A DNA stretch of 64,000 nt from Channallabes apus (lineage: Eukaryota > Chordata > Actinopteri > Siluriformes > Clariidae). Positions 18,525 through 29,379 of the stretch are shown here, piece after piece. Under the pieces are notes generated by a model that was given only the letters and a program-made list of their open reading frames with translations, was not told the DNA's origin and made no database searches. The stretch covers positions 61,422,533 to 61,486,532 of the forward strand of contig CM060106.1 of assembly GCA_030522415.1 (NCBI GenBank), written 5' to 3'. The position numbers and the translations under genes were made by a program. Position 1 is the stretch's first letter, and each line of letters begins with the position of its first letter.

Positions 18525-18540
18525 GTTGATTAATTTTATG

Positions 18541-19559
18541 TTTCGTCATCTCTACTCTTCACCCACCTCGGAGCCCAACAAGGGGATGCACAGAGCCGCG
18601 GATTTCCACCGGGTATGCATCAAAGATATAGGGATGATATACTTGAGAAAGTAAAAACAAATGTTTTCATAACTCAATTGACCCTTAGCCAACGCCTTCT
18701 GGTAAGCTGTGGTATATCCAGGGCAAGTCTTGACCAGCCGATTGATTGGAATGGGCCATTCCAACCTCCCGTCTGAATGAAATTGGAGCCAAAGTATTGT
18801 GTTGGAGCTGAGACATCCGCAGTATGTCACATTCCTCAAATACCAGGATCTCGGCATCCACTGACACGGGTCGCAACTCACGGCTTAACAAGTTGCCCCA
18901 TTTGTCACCTCTTACGATCAGCAAGGGGGTGCTAGGGACCTATTCTACCCCGGGTCCCCAAATATACTTTGCATGTGTAATGAGTCTATCTCGTATATTA
19001 GTTTCCCCTTTTAAGTTGTATATTGATATAAGTTGATATTCTAATGTTTCGAGGTTCACCTGTATACAGTAGATTTGTACTCAAGCTTCTGTAACCCTAA
19101 ATACTCTGCTGTGCTCATCCCAGGACTCTTACACCCCTATGTTTGTGTATGTGTATTAATATTCATTTGGGGTGTTGTTTTTCCCGCCCTTTGTGTTTAA
19201 CCCATGTTTATTCCTGTTTTTCAGTTAGTAAGGGAGTTGAGGAAAGCCGTTGTAGATTATTTCTCTTATTTTACCTGGTTAGGTTATTTAGTTCTCCCTC
19301 AGTTAGTGTGTGTGTGTTGTTCATGTTGGCCTCGGCCCTCTCCTGAAACCATTTATTGCTCTCATACTTTAAAACCTGTAAATAAACTCTTGGTTAGTTA
19401 TCAGAGAAAGTGTTGTTGCATTTCTGGGGCAGTGGACTGAAGTGATCCTTCACTGTTTTTATTCATTTCTTGGTTATAGGTTTTATTTCTTTTGTTACTC
19501 TCACTCCCACCCCTGGACTTAAGGGAAGAGGGATGGAACACTTACCCCTTTTTTCTTAG
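18541..19559. other. Region between LINE ORF1 and the SAM gene
   Basis: Probably holds the LINE 5' untranslated region next to ORF1 and then unclassified sequence. The short frames present show no recognisable family. Confidence 0.4.
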
Positions 19560-21152
19560 GAATGGGTGATGTAGACACTGAGCTTGCTGACTTCATTGGA
19601 TCTGTGCTGCCAAGTTCAAATTCAAAACACCTGATGTTGGAGCCTCTCCAGTCCTTAGGTGTGGAAACCCTGGAAGATGGAAAATATGTCCAGGAGCCAG
19701 ATCTTATTAACGTCCTAAGGCCAATTGAAGCTAGAAAATGTATTGGCTGTATGTAAGTATATTTAATTGCAAGTATATTACAGTATATCCTCAACATAAG
19801 AGGTTAATAATTCTATTATTCTAGCTTTGCAGGCGATTGATAGCAATTCCTATTTTGTCTCTTCAGGTGAGAAGGATGCAGAGGAGATTCCTGATGGACT
19901 TACCAGAGCTCAGCCGAATCGAACACTATGCAGAGGACCTTCACCTACAAGTGTGTTTGAGTTAAAACTTTTGGCTGATTTAAAAAAAAATTCTTCTAAT
20001 GATTAATTAAACAGAGGTACATCAAGTATATCTAAAGCCTACATAAAGTATTATGTGATCTTGATAATGTTTCAGGGTTTTTGTAATTTTTTAATAAATA
20101 CATATTTTCTCTCTTGAGGTGAATACAGTGCAGATAACTCCAAGTCTCCGCCATCCACATGTTCAAGTGAAATCTCAAACCCTCATAGACCGTCTCCAGT
20201 TTAAAACAACTGGCACTTCAATTTTGAGGTCCTGTGGAGTAAAATGGCACCAGAAATGACCAGAAAGCTCAAAACCAAGGAGCGACCAACAGGACGTGAA
20301 AGACGTGAACTGATTCGGCTGATGGTAGCCGAGCTCCTGACCATCTGCCCTTCACCAGGGAAGAAACATCTTAGTGAAATTGCCAGGAAGATTGTTTCGA
20401 CATATCCTCAGTCATTCCGAGATATAATTGAAGATCAAGTTGTAGTGGTTATGACTCCCTCACCAAGCAGCTGCAGAGTAGAGTTGACCACATGAGAAGG
20501 GGAAAACACTCTCTTTTCCTGAAAAGACAGGCATCCAGCACAAGTGAGGGAGAAGACCCACCTTCCAAGATAAGAGTGGATACGTGTGGCTGTATAAACT
20601 GGCAACCAAAGCGCTTGCCACTTAATGACACGGAAGAGACTCAGAAATGTACACAAGAGGAATTAAAGAACATGCAGAAAAACAAAAGCAAGAACACAAA
20701 GTATTGGAAAGAAATGGTGGCAACTTTCTACACTGAGAGAAGCAACATCATAAGTGGAATGGAGACCCCTGTTCTGGTGAACGAGTGGCCATATCTGTTC
20801 GAGACGTGTGGGATAATGGTTCACTTTATGGATGTTGATGGAGAAGCCATTTCAAGTAAATCTCATATCTCATCTCCCATGAGAAGAAGAGCAGAATTAA
20901 GGACATCACATCAGGCATGGAAATTGCTAAAGCAAAGGATCTACATGCTGATATTGCTGGATGTGTGTTGCTCCTTCTGAAATACGTTAATGAAGTACAG
21001 GCCAAGATGTTCCTCTTGGTTGATGAGACAAGTCTTCCATCTGAAGTTGATCAACTACCCAGCACACCTTGCATTGTTGTCTGTGGTATGATTTTTATTT
21101 TCTCTCACTTAACCAAAAGGCATTTTAATTTATACCAAGTGTATTACTTCTG

Positions 21153-22566
21153 CACTGTAAAACTGTTCATAATTCTAACAGTAAAATACCGTATAAATGC
21201 TACAGAATAAAACCGTATTTCACAAAACTTGGCATAACCGTAGAATTTACAGTGAAAACCTGTAATTAGTTTTACAGAGTAAGACCTTAAATTTAACAGT
21301 TAAAAACATATGAAAATATGGTTTATTGCAGTAAAATGTATGATATAGTGTATTTATAAAGAGGAAACTCTCAGAGAAGGTATTTGTTACTAATGTCATG
21401 TAGCATCAGTTTATATTTTACTAAACCTTTGTTGATAGAGTTTAAAAATCAGTAAAATATCTGCTCTGTAAAAAATAAACTTAAAACATTTTATGGTAAA
21501 AACTGGCAGCTGTGATTGACAGAAATTTACCGTAATAAATACGGCAGCAGCGTTATTGTTTGTACGGGACTGAACTCATTATACTGTATATTTTACGGAT
21601 ATTAATAGTTTTTTCTACGGTTTATAGCCGTCTAATTTACATTAACTGAGGACTTCATATTAGTGAATGCTATTCCACCCGCTAGCACAGCCGCTATGGA
21701 CAGCCGCTAGCACGCGCCACTTTACCCGCCGCCACCGCCAGACTTAGAGTGTCTGCCCAATAAACTGTCCACCCTGACATTTGTATATTTGATTTTGAGA
21801 ATTTAAATATTGTTTTTCTGTCTTTATTAAAGAATACATGGGGCCGTGCTGATGTCTGAGTCTCGAATAACTTTTGATGGGTTTTGATGATTTGATTTGG
21901 GTTTGTATTCATCAATTAGTATAAAAGTCCTCTTAATAGTTTATTAACAGTAAAATCCGAATGCTTAGCGATGTAACTTCTCTCTCTTTTAGCTCCAGCT
22001 AGTGGGATAAAATGATGCTTTCACAGAATTGCTGAATGAATTCACTGTGGTTATTCATAATAAAACAAATAGTCCAACAACAACGACAGTAATTGTGTAG
22101 CCAGCATGGTAGTGTAGCGGTTAGCACTGTCGCCTTCCACCACCAGGGTCCGGGTTCGATTCCCGTCTCTGTGTGCATGGAGTTTGTATGTTCTCCCTGT
22201 GCTTGGTGGGTTTCCTCCAGGTACTAGTCACCCCCCCCCCACCAGTATACAGGATAAAGTTGTATAGATGATGTGTGAGAGTGTGTGAGTACTGAGCTGT
22301 AAATAAACCGTTATTATTACAACATAAATCTTTAAACTAGACAGTTCTGAGCTGTAAAAAACATGGTTATGATCCGTATTTGTTACAATGTAAACCCTGG
22401 CGGGAATAAACTGTTTTTATAACAACATAAACATGTTAATTAGACAGTTATAAACCGTAAAAAAAAACAAAAAACAATTGAAATCTGTAAAACAATTTAC
22501 GGTAAACATCTGGCAACCACAGCTGGCGGTTTTTACCGTAAAATGTACTATTTATTTACTACAGTG
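21153..22566. mobile_element. Transposon with CACTGTA ends and TG target duplication
   Basis: Begins CACTGTAAAA and ends TACAGTG, flanked on both sides by TG. The interior is full of short ACGGTAAA/TTTACCGT motifs in both orientations and has no long frame. It lies in an intron of the SAM-domain gene and carries a SINE at 22100-22250. Confidence 0.55.
22100..22255 (+). mobile_element. tRNA-derived SINE, shortened
   Basis: An A-box-like segment (GTGTAGCGGTTAGCACTG), a B-box (GGGTTCGATTCCC) and the 'tgcatggagtttgtatgttctcc' core, on the plus strand, inside the CACTG-ended transposon. Confidence 0.7.
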
Positions 22567-23208
22567 TGGAGCTTGTTGGGGACACCAGTAAACCCTTAGA
22601 TATATTAAGCTAAAGGCTTAATTATTATTATTTTTACCCTGGTGGTAGTAATAGTAATTTAGTTCCACTCTACATTTTTCAAGCAGTAAGAAACAATTGC
22701 CATGTAATCACAATTGTCATTCAAAACATGTATGACTTTCGTCCATTTGTACAGCACAGATTTGTTTACAGGTGACAGATTTTTATGTTGATACTTTAAA
22801 GCTTTTAATGGTAACCAGTAAGTTGCTCTATCGTCAGTCTAATCAACATCATTCATTAATTCAAGGCTTCTGAACAAATTTGGTCACTTTATATAATAAG
22901 TAGGTTGTTTATTAATGGGTATAGTATCAAATCACAACTTATTAGTGTCAATAAATACCACATTAAAGTGTCACAATGGTTTCTAAATCTCAGCACAGAT
23001 CTTTTATTGTCTACATAAGTTTATTAACTGCAACAACTTCATTTTAATAGTAATTGTATTGCTTTAGAACACTTTGGTTAAACCACACCAGTCACTTGGA
23101 TTACACTTGTGCTATACTGAGTGACATGCAAACCTAATAGTGTCATCATCACAATGTTGGTGTTCTTTTAACGAACTAGTTTTCTCTTATTGTTTGTGTG
23201 TACTGCAG
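22567..23208. other. Intron of SAM-domain gene, no feature seen
   Basis: AT-rich sequence between the transposon and the exon at 23209. No open frame or repeat end was recognised. Confidence 0.6.
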
Positions 23209-23533
23209 GGAGTTCTCCTCTGACAGCCGGACGCTTTATGATCGCTGTGGACCAGATCGTTGTGAAAGATGATAACACAAATTGTGATGAGGCCCTTCTA
23301 ATGATGTTTGTGATGTACAACTGCCTCAACATCAGCTATCCAGTGGAACTTGGTGCAGCTCTGGAGTTCATGCAGAGGTAAGACTTGAAAGTGTCACTAG
23401 AAAATTTCTTTTTCTTCTCTCCTTTTTTTAATAGCAAAAAAAGGTGTATACAGATGCAACCTATAGATTTATAGATCAGATAAATTGTTCCTTGGTGTAG
23501 ACCACTGTCTAGATTACTGGACCACTTTATTAT

Positions 23534-23918
23534 TATTCATTCATTCATTCATTTTCTGTACCGCTTTATCCTTATATACAGGGTCGCGGGGACCTGGAGC
23601 CTATCCCAGGAAACTTAGGGCACAAGGCGGGGTACACCCTGGACAGGATGCCAATCCATCGCAGGGCACACACACATACTCACATACTGTACACACACTC
23701 ATTCACACACTACGGGCAATTTGGAATGTCAATTAGCCTAACCTGCATGTCTTTGGACTGTGGGAGGAAACCGGAGTACCCGGAGGAAACCCACCAAGCA
23801 CGGGGAGAACATGCAAACTCCATGCACACAGAGACGGGAACCGAGCCTGGCCGGGGAATCGAACCCGGACCCTGGCGGTGCAAGGCGACAGTGCTAACCA
23901 CTATACCACCGCGCCGCC
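23534..23918 (-). mobile_element. Full-length tRNA-derived SINE with core and tail
   Basis: Read on the minus strand: tRNA-like head (GGTATAGTGGTTAGCACTG, GGGTTCGATTCCC), the core 'cacagtccaaagacatgcag', a CA-rich stretch, 'cctgggataggctcca', and the simple tail (GAAT)n. It is the most complete of the copies in the window. Confidence 0.8.
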
Positions 23919-23920
23919 TC

Positions 23921-23957
<37 letters not shown>
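23919..23957. repeat. (TTA)n microsatellite
   Basis: TTA trinucleotide run at the SINE head flank. Confidence 0.85.
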
Positions 23958-23958
<1 letters not shown>

Positions 23959-24341
23959 ATGGATTACACTATTCAAAATAGTTTTTTAATTATAATATAA
24001 AAAAATGCTTTATTATAAAACATTATATAGCTTATCCACAGAATTGCTGATCATATTGTTTGTGGCATTATATTGAGTTTTTTTCTGTCTTTGTAGGTGC
24101 CTTTTCAAGATAAATCCAGATAACGGGACCAAGGTGGAGAAGAAAGGGTCTAAAAAACAGCAGTCTGTTAATCCCAAGGTTCTTTCGTTGATTACAAACA
24201 TTGCTAACTTTGAATGGAGAGAGTAGAAAGCTTCTTCTGTTTTCTTCAGCTTCCTGTTTTCGTATTGTTGCCGCGAAAGTTTCGCAACGCGCGAGTTTCC
24301 TCAACTAAACAAGTAAAACTCCGACACAGAGGTACGTTATA

Positions 24342-25247
24342 ATGTCTACCGTTCAGCTTGTTCAGTGTGTAGAGTGCAGGATGTTTAGACATTCTTCCTC
24401 CGTCATTAGCGATAATTTTATTTGTGATAGGTGTGTGTTAGTGAGCACTCTGACGGAGAAGATATCAGCGTTAGAGGAGCGCATCCAGACTTTAGAGAGT
24501 GTTAGACAGTGTGAGAGCAGCGTTATTCCTGTAGCGGACAGTCTGGGTGCCACAGGCGGAGATAAACAGCCCCCGACTCCGGCATTAGAGCCCTCACAGC
24601 GGGGCGAGTGGGTGACGACTCGGCGGCATACTCGTTCAGCCAAAGCTAACGCTAAGGCTAGCCCACCGGAGCACACCTCCTCTGCGCGTCACGTGTCCAA
24701 CAGGTTTGCTCTCCTCAGTGCTGCACCCGCTGAGAAACCTGAAAGAGCTCTGGTTATAGGAGACTCTATACTGAGACACGTGACATTAGCTAGACCTTTA
24801 GGGGCTCCAGCGGCAGTGGTTAGGTGTATCCCGGGAGCCAGAGCACCGGACATAGCAGGTAATCTTAGGGCTCTAGGACAGCACAGGTTCTCTAAGATAG
24901 TGGTACATGCTGGAGCTAATGATATACGCCTTCGTCAGTCAGAGGTTAGTAAGAATAACTTTACAGAGGTGTTTAAATTAGCGAAGGCGATGTCCGATGA
25001 AGTAATATGCTCTGGTCCCATCCCAATGAGACGTGGCGACATAGCTTACAGCAGGTTATGGTCGCTGAACCGCTGGATGTCCAGGTGGTGCTCCAAAAAT
25101 AATGTGGGCTACATAGACAATTGGAAGACCTTTGAGGGCAAAGCTGGCCTGTTAGGGCGGGACGGTGTCCATCCCACTCGGGAAGGTGCTGCTCTCATTT
25201 CCTGTAGTATAGCTCATAGTCTCAGTAGAGGTCTAGTTAATCGGTGA
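24342..25247 (+). CDS. LINE ORF1: Cys-rich finger, coiled coil, SGNH esterase
   Basis: 301 residues. The N-terminus has CVEC and CDRC pairs (a PHD/zinc-like finger, residues 8-31), then a short leucine-rich coiled coil (EKISALEERIQTLES, about 37-53), a variable linker, and an SGNH hydrolase domain from about residue 140. The expected catalytic signatures are present: GDSI (Ser), GANDIR (Asn) and DGVHPT (Asp/His). In fish L2/CR1-type elements such an ORF1 is thought to aid RNA or membrane interactions; its exact job is unsettled. No stop or frameshift was seen. Confidence 0.85.
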   Translation: MSTVQLVQCVECRMFRHSSSVISDNFICDRCVLVSTLTEKISALEERIQTLESVRQCESSVIPVADSLGATGGDKQPPTPALEPSQRGEWVTTRRHTRSAKANAKASPPEHTSSARHVSNRFALLSAAPAEKPERALVIGDSILRHVTLARPLGAPAAVVRCIPGARAPDIAGNLRALGQHRFSKIVVHAGANDIRLRQSEVSKNNFTEVFKLAKAMSDEVICSGPIPMRRGDIAYSRLWSLNRWMSRWCSKNNVGYIDNWKTFEGKAGLLGRDGVHPTREGAALISCSIAHSLSRGLVNR

Positions 25248-25343
25248 CAATCCAGAGCCCAGGCCAGGGAGCAGACAGACAGGCTAAACCAACCGTCTGC
25301 TAGCTGCATAGAGTCGTCACTCAGGGTTCACCTTATTGAGACT

Positions 25344-28313
25344 GTGTCTGTTCCCCGATCTAAGCAAAAATGTAGAAAGACCCAGAAAGTCTGTTTCAAT
25401 AATCTAATTAACATAAAGTCCACAAACTCCGATCATACTGAATGCGCAGCCGGCACCTCTGATCTGAAGATAGGACTGTTAAATATTAGATCTCTCACAT
25501 CAAAAGCAGTTATTGTTAATGAAATTATCACAGATCAGGCATTTGATATACTCTGTTTAACTGAAACATGGGTTAAACAGGACGAGTATGTAGCTCTAAA
25601 TGAAGCTAGTCCTCCTGGATACAGCTACATACACCAGCCTCGGTTAACTGGTAGAGGAGGAGGCGTCGCAGTTATTCATAATGATAATCTGTCTATCGTA
25701 CAAAAACACAGACACAAATTTAACTCATTTGAAATTCTCTATAGTAACATAAGTGTATTTAAGTATATTAAATCAGCTCAGTCGATTCCACTAATTATAA
25801 TTTACAGACCTCCAGGGCTGTATTCTGAATTTCTTAGTGAATTTGCAGATTTCATCTCAGACCTGGTCATTTCTGTAGACAAAGTGTTAATTGCTGGAGA
25901 TTTTAACATTCATTTTGAGAATCCAGAAGACCCTCTGAGAACAGCATTTATATCCATACTGGACTCCGTAGGTGTAAATCAGTGTGTAGTAGGACCCACT
26001 CATAAAGCAGGTCACACTTTAGATTTAGTAATATTCTTCGGATTAACTATAAGAAATGTGTTCACAATTCCACTGTCTGAAATTATCTCAGATCACTATC
26101 TTGTCTCCATTCAAGTGTCTCACAGTGATAATGTACGCACAGTACCGCGCTACCGTATTAAACGTACATTCACATCAACTACCACACAGAGTTTTATCAG
26201 TAATCTCCCAGAGTTACCAACTTCGATTAGGCCACCGTCTGACCCCACAGAACTTGATCAGGCGACTGAATATTTAGAGTCGACACTTCGTTGTACCTTA
26301 GATAATGTAGCTCCAGCTAAAAGAAAAATTATTAGAGATAAGAAACTCGCTCCCTGGTATAACGATCACACGCGCACTTTAAAACAGACTGCTCGGAAAT
26401 TAGAGCGTAAATGGCGTCAAACTAAATTGTTGGTATTTCAAATAGCATGGAAAGAGAGCATCCTGAACTATAGGAAAGCTCTTAGTGTAGCTAGATCAAC
26501 ATATCTCTCCACTCTTATAGACGAAAATAAAAATAATCCTAGATTTTTATTTAATACCGTAGCCAAATTAACCAGAAATAAGACCACTACAGAAATCTCC
26601 ACAACAACATCATGCAATAGTGAGGACTTCATGAACTTTTTTAATAATAAAATTGTAAATATCAGGCATAAAATTGAGGCTTTGAAACCAAACAATGTAA
26701 TTGATACTGATGTTAACCTAGCCATGTCAGATTCAAACCTAGAATACTTTACTCCTCTTGAAGAGAATGAACTAATTTCACTCATCTCTTCTGCAAATTC
26801 ATCAACCTGTATATTAGATCCTATACCGACACATTTTCTTAAACAGATAGCACCAGTAATAACAGAACCGATGTTGAGAATAATTAATTCCTCACTCAGC
26901 ATTGGTTATGTTCCAAAATCTTTTAAAGTAGCAGTTATTAAACCAATAATTAAGAAACCTGACCTCGACCCCTGTCAGCTGTCCAATTACAGGCCAATAT
27001 CAAACCTCCCCTTTATCTCTAAGATTCTGGAAAAGATAGTAGCGGAGCAGCTATGCTCATATCTACATAGAAATGGCATACATGAACTGTATCAGTCAGG
27101 ATTTAGGCCTCATCACAGCACAGAAACAGCACTCGTTAAAGTAGTAAATGACCTCCTATTGGCCTCTGATCAGGGTTGTGTAACTATGCTTGTATTACTC
27201 GACCTCAGTGCAGCTTTTGACACTATTGATCATGCTATTCTTCTTCACAGATTAGAAAATTTAGTAGGAATTAAGGGTACAACCCTCTCCTGGCTCAGAT
27301 CCTATTTGACCGATCGTTATCAGTATGTAGACTTAAATGGTGATTATTCTGCATGTTCTCTAGTGGAGTTTGGCGTTCCGCAGGGTTCAGTTTTAGGCCC
27401 ACTGCTTTTTTCCCTTTACATGCTTCCTCTGGGCAACATAATCCGTAAGCATGGTATTAGTTTTCATTGTTATGCTGACGACACACAGTTATATGTCTCA
27501 ACAAAACCTGATGAGAAAAACCATCTTACTAAAGTTGAGCAATGTGTTCAGGACATAAGAAATTGGATGCTAATTAACTTCCTTCTGCTTAATCCGGATA
27601 AGACAGAAGTTCTAGTCATAGGACCGCATACAGCTAGAAGTAAAATCTTAGATCACACCGTAACTTTAGATGGCCTTTCTGTTCCGTCAAGTGCAACAGT
27701 AAAAGACCTCGGCGTGATTATAGATTCCAGCCTTTCATTTGAAGCTCATGTAGATAATATCACCAGGATAGCATTCTTTCACCTTAGAAATATCGCCAAA
27801 ATAAGAAATATATTGTCGCTAAATGATGCAGAAAAACTAGTTCATGCTTTTATCACTTCTAGGTTGGACTATTGTAATGCCTTACTGTCTGGTTGTTCAG
27901 TTAGGTGCATAAACAAGCTTCAGCTAGTCCAAAATGCAGCAGCGAGAGTCCTCACTAGAACCAGAAGATATGAGCACATCACCCCTATCCTATCTTCACT
28001 GCATTGGCTCCCTGTGAAATTTCGCATTGATTTTAAAATACTACTCTTGACATATAAGGCATTAAATGGTCTCGCGCCACAGTATCTGAGCGAACTGCTA
28101 GTGTCTTACGATCCGCCACGCCTACTTCGGTCAAAGGATGCAGGCTGCTTATCAGTACCGCGTATTATGAAAACTACAGCTGGGGGCAGAGCTTTTTCTT
28201 ACAAAGCCCCAAAATTATGGAATAGTCTTCCAAATAGTGTTCGGGACTCAGACACAGTCTCAGTGTTTAAGTCTAGGCTAAAAACCTATTTATTTAGCCA
28301 AGCATTTTTATAA
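25344..28313 (+). CDS. LINE ORF2: APE endonuclease and reverse transcriptase
   Basis: 989 residues from the first ATG; translation may start earlier, since the frame is not closed just upstream. Endonuclease motifs: [13 protein letters not shown], a GGGVAVI segment, IIYRPPG, AGDFNIH, HTLDLVI and SDHYLVS. Reverse transcriptase motifs: [48 protein letters not shown], the YADD active site and the C-terminal [10 protein letters not shown] and HWLPVKFRI blocks typical of L2/CR1-like elements. There is no internal stop, so the protein looks competent for target-primed reverse transcription. Confidence 0.9.
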   Translation: MSVPRSKQKCRKTQKVCFNNLINIKSTNSDHTECAAGTSDLKIGLLNIRSLTSKAVIVNEIITDQAFDILCLTETWVKQDEYVALNEASPPGYSYIHQPRLTGRGGGVAVIHNDNLSIVQKHRHKFNSFEILYSNISVFKYIKSAQSIPLIIIYRPPGLYSEFLSEFADFISDLVISVDKVLIAGDFNIHFENPEDPLRTAFISILDSVGVNQCVVGPTHKAGHTLDLVIFFGLTIRNVFTIPLSEIISDHYLVSIQVSHSDNVRTVPRYRIKRTFTSTTTQSFISNLPELPTSIRPPSDPTELDQATEYLESTLRCTLDNVAPAKRKIIRDKKLAPWYNDHTRTLKQTARKLERKWRQTKLLVFQIAWKESILNYRKALSVARSTYLSTLIDENKNNPRFLFNTVAKLTRNKTTTEISTTTSCNSEDFMNFFNNKIVNIRHKIEALKPNNVIDTDVNLAMSDSNLEYFTPLEENELISLISSANSSTCILDPIPTHFLKQIAPVITEPMLRIINSSLSIGYVPKSFKVAVIKPIIKKPDLDPCQLSNYRPISNLPFISKILEKIVAEQLCSYLHRNGIHELYQSGFRPHHSTETALVKVVNDLLLASDQGCVTMLVLLDLSAAFDTIDHAILLHRLENLVGIKGTTLSWLRSYLTDRYQYVDLNGDYSACSLVEFGVPQGSVLGPLLFSLYMLPLGNIIRKHGISFHCYADDTQLYVSTKPDEKNHLTKVEQCVQDIRNWMLINFLLLNPDKTEVLVIGPHTARSKILDHTVTLDGLSVPSSATVKDLGVIIDSSLSFEAHVDNITRIAFFHLRNIAKIRNILSLNDAEKLVHAFITSRLDYCNALLSGCSVRCINKLQLVQNAAARVLTRTRRYEHITPILSSLHWLPVKFRIDFKILLLTYKALNGLAPQYLSELLVSYDPPRLLRSKDAGCLSVPRIMKTTAGGRAFSYKAPKLWNSLPNSVRDSDTVSVFKSRLKTYLFSQAFL

Positions 28314-29340
28314 ATAGATTTGCCATAAGGTAAAGGAGCAGATCTGGGGGACTCATGGACGTAGAGTATTATGGTGAACTGGTATGTTTTAGATGCTGTC
28401 TTCCTCAGTCTCATTTGATCACTCAGGTTTGTTGACGGTGAGGTGATTGTTTGCTTTACATCTCAGGGAGCCCTCATGTTTGTGTTTCCTTCTGGCTCTC
28501 CCTTTTAGTTATGCTGTCATAGTTAGTCCTGCCGGAGTCCCTGCTTGCACTCTACAGTAAATATACATTCACATTAGACATTGTGACTGTGACCATACCT
28601 AATTGCAATCTCTCCTCCTCTTCTCTTCCTCCCCCTCTTTCTCTTTCCTCTCTCCCCCTGTCTCCCCCTTTCACTCTTTCTCTCTCTCTCTCTCTGTCGA
28701 GCTACACATGTGGTTCCTGAGCTGCCAGTGATCCAGACTCCCTCTGCCCTCCGGACCTGTCTGATCCATCCTGGTGCCCGGTTTCTGGTTGGAGGTCTCA
28801 TCGCATGGATGCCCCGTGTGTCTCTTTAGGATGCGTCTGGTGTCTGGGGATGATTCTCTATACTTAGAAGATGGTTCTGGCCTCGACTGGTGTTGTCAGC
28901 TGTTTCTCTGAGGACTTGACAATTCGATAGTTCAGGACTGGAACTTTCTACAAGTCTATCTGAGTCTCGAATAACTACTGGACTCCATTTTACATCAAGT
29001 ATTATAACATCAATTAACATCAACTATTATAGCTGAACCTAACACTTAACACTGTATAAATGCAGATCATTTCCTGCTATCTGTTTCACCCAGATGAGGA
29101 TGGGTTCCCTGTCGAGTCTGGTTCCTCTCAAGGTTTCTTCCTATTACCGTCTCAGGGAGTTTTTCCTTGCCACTGTCGCCCTCGGGCTTGCTCACCAGGG
29201 ACTATCTGAACATTTTGATTCATACATATTCACATTCCATACAAACTTAAATAATTCTTTTGATTGTGTAAAGCTGTTTTGAGACAATGTCAATTGTTAA
29301 AAGCGCTATACAAATAAAACTGAATTGAATTGAATTGAAT
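28314..29340 (+). other. LINE 3' untranslated region and simple tail
   Basis: Contains a CT-rich stretch at 28610-28700 and the conserved terminal block from about 29085, ending in GAATT repeats. Confidence 0.75.
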
Positions 29341-29379
29341 TCTTCTATTCCCAGCTTCTTCACTTGTGTTCTTTTATTA

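Larger units (their letters stand above)
16320..18540 (-). mobile_element. I/Nimb-like LINE lacking reverse transcriptase
   Basis: The minus strand carries a CCHC-zinc-knuckle ORF1 followed by an APE-type endonuclease, the 5' half of a non-LTR retrotransposon. The sequence stops just after the endonuclease, so the reverse transcriptase and 3' end are missing. That is unusual, because LINEs normally lose their 5' ends. A tRNA-derived SINE sits between the two frames. The clade name is tentative. Confidence 0.75.
19560..24226 (+). pseudogene. SAM-domain 'SAMD3-like' fish family gene with frameshifts
   Basis: Exons: 19560-19752 (start 19562; SAM-like, with SLGVETLEDGKYV and NVLRPIEARK); a doubtful small exon near 19867; a large exon about 20118-21085; 23209-23377; and 24097-24226, ending FEWRE and TAG. 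The large exon carries family hallmarks: RRELIRLMVAELL, GKKHLSEIARKIV, YDSLTKQLQSRV, RRGKHSLFLKRQ and WPYLFE. Three of its reading steps disagree: an in-frame TAA near 20200, a shift at about 20445-20455 and another near 20870-20900. The last two exons join in phase. This is a large, poorly characterised teleost family of unknown function, resembling the C-terminal part of SAMD3. It looks like a decaying copy, although its terminal exons are clean. Confidence 0.6.
24227..29340 (+). mobile_element. Full-length L2/CR1-type LINE with both ORFs open
   Basis: A GC-rich 5' leader precedes ORF1 (esterase) and ORF2 (endonuclease plus reverse transcriptase), then a 1 kb 3' region ending in the tail 'gctatacaaataaaactgaa' and (TTGAA)n. 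It inserted at or just after the stop codon of the SAM-domain gene. Intact frames suggest recent activity. Tail fragments of related copies occur at 35818-35881 and 60474-60829. Confidence 0.8.

Noticed and set aside
18552..18924. Minus-strand frames upstream of LINE ORF1
   Set aside because: No motif; more likely the LINE's 5' untranslated region or random frames.
22100..22180. tRNA-like A and B boxes (also in 23.5, 33.9 and 34.7 kb copies and in 17.2-17.4 kb)
   Set aside because: They are tRNA-derived heads of SINEs followed by SINE cores and tails; the cloverleaf is not kept, so they are not tRNA genes.
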